A DNA stretch of 64,000 nucleotides, from assembly GCA_964615445.1 (NCBI GenBank), contig CAZTOK010000004.1, forward strand, positions 1 to 64,000, given 5' to 3'. The DNA comes from JALRBM01 sp964615445 (GTDB taxonomy: Bacteria > Patescibacteriota > Saccharimonadia > Saccharimonadales > Saccharimonadaceae). Both the position numbers and the translations under genes were made by a program. Below the pieces are notes generated by a model. It made no database searches and was not told the origin of the DNA. It saw nothing but the letters and a program-made list of their open reading frames with translations. Of the stretch, positions 60,798 through 64,000 are shown one piece after another; the first letter of the stretch is position 1; every line of letters starts with the position of its first letter.

Positions 60798-60850
60798 AAT
60801 TCTGGCTCCTTGTGCTTACACGGGCACATAAAACTCTTATTGTCTTTTTA

Positions 60851-60878
60851 ATTATATATTAAATATAGGAAAAAGCAA
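60851..60878 (-). promoter_or_regulatory. Promoter of the 307-residue membrane protein gene
   Basis: Minus-strand TTGCTT (60878-60873) and a perfect TATAAT (60856-60851) are 16 bases apart, with a leader of about 45 bases containing AAGGAG. It is an internal promoter of the operon. Confidence 0.6.
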
Positions 60879-60927
60879 GGGGTCTCATATTTTTTTCTCA
60901 CGCTACATATGGTGTGCGTAGAAATGA

Positions 60928-63591
60928 CTATGGTTTGAGAAATTTCGCTTGTTCGGGCGTTGCTTGCCGCGTTTGTACTCGACCGCTCCTGCGAAGAGCA
61001 TACTCAATGGTTTGAATCTCTTCTATACGATCACCAATTGTAGCGCGAATCTGATCGTTAGTGAGGGCCTCGAACACGTTATTGTATGCCTTGTTAAGGT
61101 CGTTTGTACTACCAACGGCGGTAATACTATTAATCTGGTTAGCCACCTCTTTAACCCAGCCAGCTTTAAGATCTTTCATGTTGCTTGCAGCTGTATCACC
61201 AAGTGAACCGGCGCGTGCCATGTTCATGTTTGTTAGGCTCACGCCCGCAAGCTTTGGATCCGCCTGAAGATGAAACCCACCTTTTACCTTCATAGTTGAG
61301 GCGTTACGGGCAATAACACGTGAAAGCATATCTTGATCTATATGTACATCGTCCATACGTGCTTTTTCAAGAGCCACTACCTGGCCTTCTCGAGCCTGCA
61401 TCTCAAGGGCAGCTTCGATTTCACTGCTATTGTAGTTCGTTGCACCTTTTATAACGTCGCTCACGACAGTACCAGAGAAGTCTTTCGGTGTTTGATTATT
61501 CTGCAGGGCACGATAGGTAATGAGTTTGACACCAGCATCAAGAGCGGCATCACTTTCTTTACTAAGCTCACTCACGGCGTGGGCCTGAGCCTTCACGGCA
61601 CCAGATGGATCAATACCACCTGCTCGGCGACTAAGATTTTGGTTAGTGTTAAGCGCCGTAGCAATTTGTTGCGTCTGAATAGTGCGAGCCGCGGCACCAC
61701 GTTGCGTTTCAACACTTGTTTCAAGAGCATTATTCATAATATCTTGCGCCATAACGTTGCGGCTATGAGCAAAGTTAGCAAGCGCACTTACAGATAGATT
61801 GTCGGGAACGACCATATTGCGAGAATCGCCCGCTCGAAATTCATCCCAGTTGGCATCAACCTGCGCCTTAGCAAGATCAACATTGAGCTTGCTTGCACGG
61901 GCGTTAAGCTCAAGTCCCTGAATGCGTGCATTAGTATGTTTTTGCGCTTCAAAGCGCGCCTCAGCGGCTGTTTCACCACCCTGCTTCAAAAGCGCTGCCT
62001 CGAGTGCACGTTCATGAATATTGTGCGCACGATGATCGTTTGCCCATTTCGCATCAACCATAGCCTCGTTCGCCTTCTGCCACCCTTCGCGCGCACGACG
62101 CTTGGCATCAATTCGTGCCGAGGTACGGTTTAAGAAATCGCGGCGGCGCATGCCAGGGTCAGCCAGTACACGGGCTTTTCTTTGTGCTGCGCGCTCTTCG
62201 GCAAACTTTCGTGTACGATCCACCAAGCCTTTGCTTGGGTTGTTGGCAAGGCCAGCAATGCGACCAAGCAGCGAACCGCTTAATCGGAGCAATAAAGGAG
62301 TAATGGCAAGCGGTGCAACCTGTACCGCCATACCTAAAATGATCAAGTTGATAGAGTCGGCATTCTGGATAATTGCAATTCCCGCTAGCTGAGACCCACC
62401 AAACACAAAAGCAAATATTGGGAACATAATAAGCATCGTCGAAAAGAGCTCATGCCATTTTTTAAAATACTTTTCGGTATTTGGTAGTAAGAATGCAACA
62501 AAGGCGAGCGGTGACACAATAATAAGCACTGTAATAATAGCTTGACGCGCAGCCAGTACAACAAGGGCAATGAAGATGGCAAGAAGGAGTCCTGCAAGAA
62601 TCGGTAAGAGCAGTGTAATAGACCCTCCAACCGTCGCCGCAAGGGCACTATGAAGTGCTAGGCCACCAGCCAACGCAGCCGTTCCGCCTGAGAGAATAAA
62701 CCCTGCTATGCTTTTAAAACTAATAACCGACCACTGATTACCACCATTTCCAATGACAGTATCATGAATCGACATAAATAAATGTTCAATCGAATATCCT
62801 AAGACGTTGGAGGCATCCACTGCAATCGCACACACCCAATACGACACGTTGACGAGTATGGCGGCAACAATCAGCCGAGGAAGCATCTTTTTAACGTTGT
62901 AGTTAGAAAGACCAACGCTTGTGAGTTGTGAGTAAATAACAACAATAAATCCAATAACAAATACCACGTTTGCGAAATTACGCATGACTGACCAAATAGT
63001 AAATAGTGCATTATTCTGATCTGTTGATACCGGTCGAACAGTTAAGAAACCACTGACAATGCCAAAGATCCAGTCCATAGCGTTTGCGAGAAAATTTGTG
63101 GCTGGGCAAATTATCCAGCCTAGCCCAAACGTAAACGAGCTGTCACAGGAGGTAGCCTGTTTAGCACCTGATTGTGGTGTGATAGTGATGGTTGTTTTAT
63201 CAGTGGGGTTTGTGTATCCGTCAGGCGGTGTGTAATCAAATACGACATATCCTGCAGAAGTTGCCTTGGAGGTGTCCACTCCGGCTGCAAAGTAAATGAT
63301 GTGCATTTTCTCCGGGCCGCCATTTGCTGCCGGCTCTATAAAGGTGTACAGCTGCGTACCCTGGTTTAATCCTCGGCTATCATTCGTACCAGCGGTTCCG
63401 TTTTGTTGGTACTGATTGTTAAGATATGAAATATTACTTCCATCCCATGCGGCTGTAGCTTCGTCAGCTCGAGTAGTAGGACTGCTGGCGAGTATAAATG
63501 CTAAACAAGCTGCAATCGTTGCAGCAGCAAAAAGAAAAAGATTCCGTACGGATAGTCTACCGAACGGGCGAGCTACTCGCAGATCCCACAT
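60928..63591 (-). CDS. VirB6/TrbL-like T4SS membrane protein, first paralogue
   Basis: The 887-residue protein starts with a membrane helix (about 18-38), a secreted N-terminal domain (about 45-150), six or more membrane helices (about 155-440), and a long charged, helical cytoplasmic tail (about 450-887, rich in Arg, Ala, Gln). Core motifs such as LGWIICPATNFLANAMD, NYNVKKMLPRLIVAAILVN and SYWVCAIAVDASN are shared with the 956-residue paralogue. It is the first gene of the T4SS operon and has a promoter directly before its ATG (63601-63629). Confidence 0.87.
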   Translation of the reverse strand: MWDLRVARPFGRLSVRNLFLFAAATIAACLAFILASSPTTRADEATAAWDGSNISYLNNQYQQNGTAGTNDSRGLNQGTQLYTFIEPAANGGPEKMHIIYFAAGVDTSKATSAGYVVFDYTPPDGYTNPTDKTTITITPQSGAKQATSCDSSFTFGLGWIICPATNFLANAMDWIFGIVSGFLTVRPVSTDQNNALFTIWSVMRNFANVVFVIGFIVVIYSQLTSVGLSNYNVKKMLPRLIVAAILVNVSYWVCAIAVDASNVLGYSIEHLFMSIHDTVIGNGGNQWSVISFKSIAGFILSGGTAALAGGLALHSALAATVGGSITLLLPILAGLLLAIFIALVVLAARQAIITVLIIVSPLAFVAFLLPNTEKYFKKWHELFSTMLIMFPIFAFVFGGSQLAGIAIIQNADSINLIILGMAVQVAPLAITPLLLRLSGSLLGRIAGLANNPSKGLVDRTRKFAEERAAQRKARVLADPGMRRRDFLNRTSARIDAKRRAREGWQKANEAMVDAKWANDHRAHNIHERALEAALLKQGGETAAEARFEAQKHTNARIQGLELNARASKLNVDLAKAQVDANWDEFRAGDSRNMVVPDNLSVSALANFAHSRNVMAQDIMNNALETSVETQRGAAARTIQTQQIATALNTNQNLSRRAGGIDPSGAVKAQAHAVSELSKESDAALDAGVKLITYRALQNNQTPKDFSGTVVSDVIKGATNYNSSEIEAALEMQAREGQVVALEKARMDDVHIDQDMLSRVIARNASTMKVKGGFHLQADPKLAGVSLTNMNMARAGSLGDTAASNMKDLKAGWVKEVANQINSITAVGSTNDLNKAYNNVFEALTNDQIRATIGDRIEEIQTIEYALRRSGRVQTRQATPEQAKFLKP

Positions 63592-63600
63592 ATCCCTGTT

Positions 63601-63629
63601 ATGGTATCACTTTATAGGTTAAAAGTCAA
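63601..63629 (-). promoter_or_regulatory. Promoter of the T4SS operon (first VirB6-like gene)
   Basis: Minus-strand TTGACT (63629-63624) and TACCAT (63606-63601) are 17 bases apart. Nine bases follow before the ATG at 63591, predicting a leaderless or nearly leaderless transcript. Confidence 0.55.
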
Positions 63630-63689
63630 TCTTATTGCCTCATTTTACGTCCATCCTACGCATGTGATTTTTCGCTCTGCAAGAAACCC

Positions 63690-63718
63690 TTGCAAGGTAT
63701 CTTTTTTTATCGTATTTT
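63690..63718 (+). promoter_or_regulatory. Promoter of the pilin-like gene
   Basis: TTGCAA (63690-63695) and TATTTT (63713-63718) are 17 bases apart, and the ATG at 63729 follows after ten bases, so a short or absent leader is expected. It is divergent from the T4SS operon promoter. Confidence 0.45.
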
Positions 63719-63728
63719 ATAGATAGGT

Positions 63729-64000
63729 ATGAAGGTAAAACAAAAAATAGCAACACTCATAATACTAGCCGTGTCGTTCTGTGCGGTTGTAACGCCTGCG
63801 GCCTTAGCAGATTGTGGTGGCGTAAAAACGGCCATTCTCCAATGTGATCAGACTGGCAAAGGTACAAGCGCCAAGGATAGTGGCATATGGGGCATTTTGC
63901 TTATTGGCCTTAACATCCTTACTGGTGGCATTGGCATCGCGGCTGTCGGCGGTATCGTTTATGGGGCTATTCTCTATACGAGCGCCGGCGATAGGGCCGA
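63729..64000 (+). CDS. VirB2/TrbC-like pilin, 3' partial
   Basis: The frame starts with a signal peptide (MKVKQKIATLIILAVSFCAV to about residue 27, ALA before DCGG) and is followed by a short Cys-containing stretch (ADCGGVKTAILQCDQTG) and a hydrophobic helix (WGILLIGLNILTGGIGIAA, then VGGIVYGAILYTSAGD). Two hydrophobic segments after a signal peptide in a very small protein is the layout of VirB2/TrbC-type major pilin subunits. The window ends before the stop. Placed divergently from the T4SS operon, it likely supplies its pilus. Confidence 0.65.
   Translation, partial: MKVKQKIATLIILAVSFCAVVTPAALADCGGVKTAILQCDQTGKGTSAKDSGIWGILLIGLNILTGGIGIAAVGGIVYGAILYTSAGDRA

Noticed and set aside
1..64000. 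Alternative genetic code (UGA as glycine) as in some other CPR phyla
   Set aside because: Several intact genes end cleanly at TGA and conserved proteins contain no in-frame TGA, so the standard bacterial code fits.
1..64000. CRISPR arrays, tRNA genes, rRNA genes and transposases
   Set aside because: No regularly spaced repeats, no tRNA cloverleaf-like sequence, no rRNA motif and no transposase or integrase-like protein were recognised by reading, although a dedicated tRNA or RNA search was not possible here.

Overview
The window looks like chromosomal DNA from a member of Candidatus Saccharibacteria (TM7, Patescibacteria/CPR). This is inferred from several things together: a compact, moderately AT-rich sequence with overlapping start and stop codons; an origin block in the order rpmH-rnpA-yidC-khpB beside dnaA-dnaN-recF; a fused RmlC-RmlD protein; and a minimal type IV secretion locus next to recF made of TraC-like, VirB4, PrgI and two VirB6/TrbL-like proteins. 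The standard bacterial code fits, because TGA works as a stop. No rRNA, tRNA, CRISPR array or transposase was found. No gap between genes exceeds about 300 bases.

Region 1 (about 1 to 40,400) is a large surface-glycan locus. It holds an initiating sugar transferase (cut by the left edge), many GT2 and GT4 glycosyltransferases, a GDP-mannose pyrophosphorylase, a complete dTDP-L-rhamnose pathway (rmlA, rmlB, rmlCD fusion), two GtrA-like flippases, two GtrB-like transferases and several multi-pass membrane proteins. A Wzm/Wzt-type ABC exporter operon (33852 down to 26615) ends in a methyltransferase, a large GT2 and a WbsX-RgpF fusion. Secreted proteins are interspersed: a beta-helix/FN3/DUF4082-like protein and a lysozyme-like protein with C-terminal repeats. 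A sucC-sucD pair sits inside the locus, followed by a frameshifted Gfo/Idh/MocA-like oxidoreductase.

Region 2 (about 41,400 to 48,020) is the replication-origin neighbourhood: khpB (jag), yidC, rnpA and rpmH on the minus strand, an AT-rich DnaA-box region, then dnaA, dnaN and recF on the plus strand.

Region 3 (48,028 to 64,000) is a minus-strand type IV secretion operon. From promoter to end it encodes a VirB6-like protein, a single-pass membrane protein, a second VirB6-like paralogue, PrgI, a TraC-like protein, the VirB4 ATPase, a large membrane protein, a wall hydrolase with lysozyme and CHAP/NlpC-like parts, and two PEGA-like membrane proteins. A VirB2-like pilin gene diverges at the right edge and is cut by it.

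The least expected pattern is a set of seven isolated single-gene units (at 2207, 4438, 5860, 15626, 17001, 40472 and 43641). Most have a near-consensus -35/-10 promoter with a 17-base spacer, a leader with a Shine-Dalgarno site, and one or more long perfect hairpins just after the stop. Several are visibly richer in G+C than their neighbours. By contrast, many resident genes have a -10 element only 6 to 11 bases before the start codon, as expected for leaderless mRNAs.
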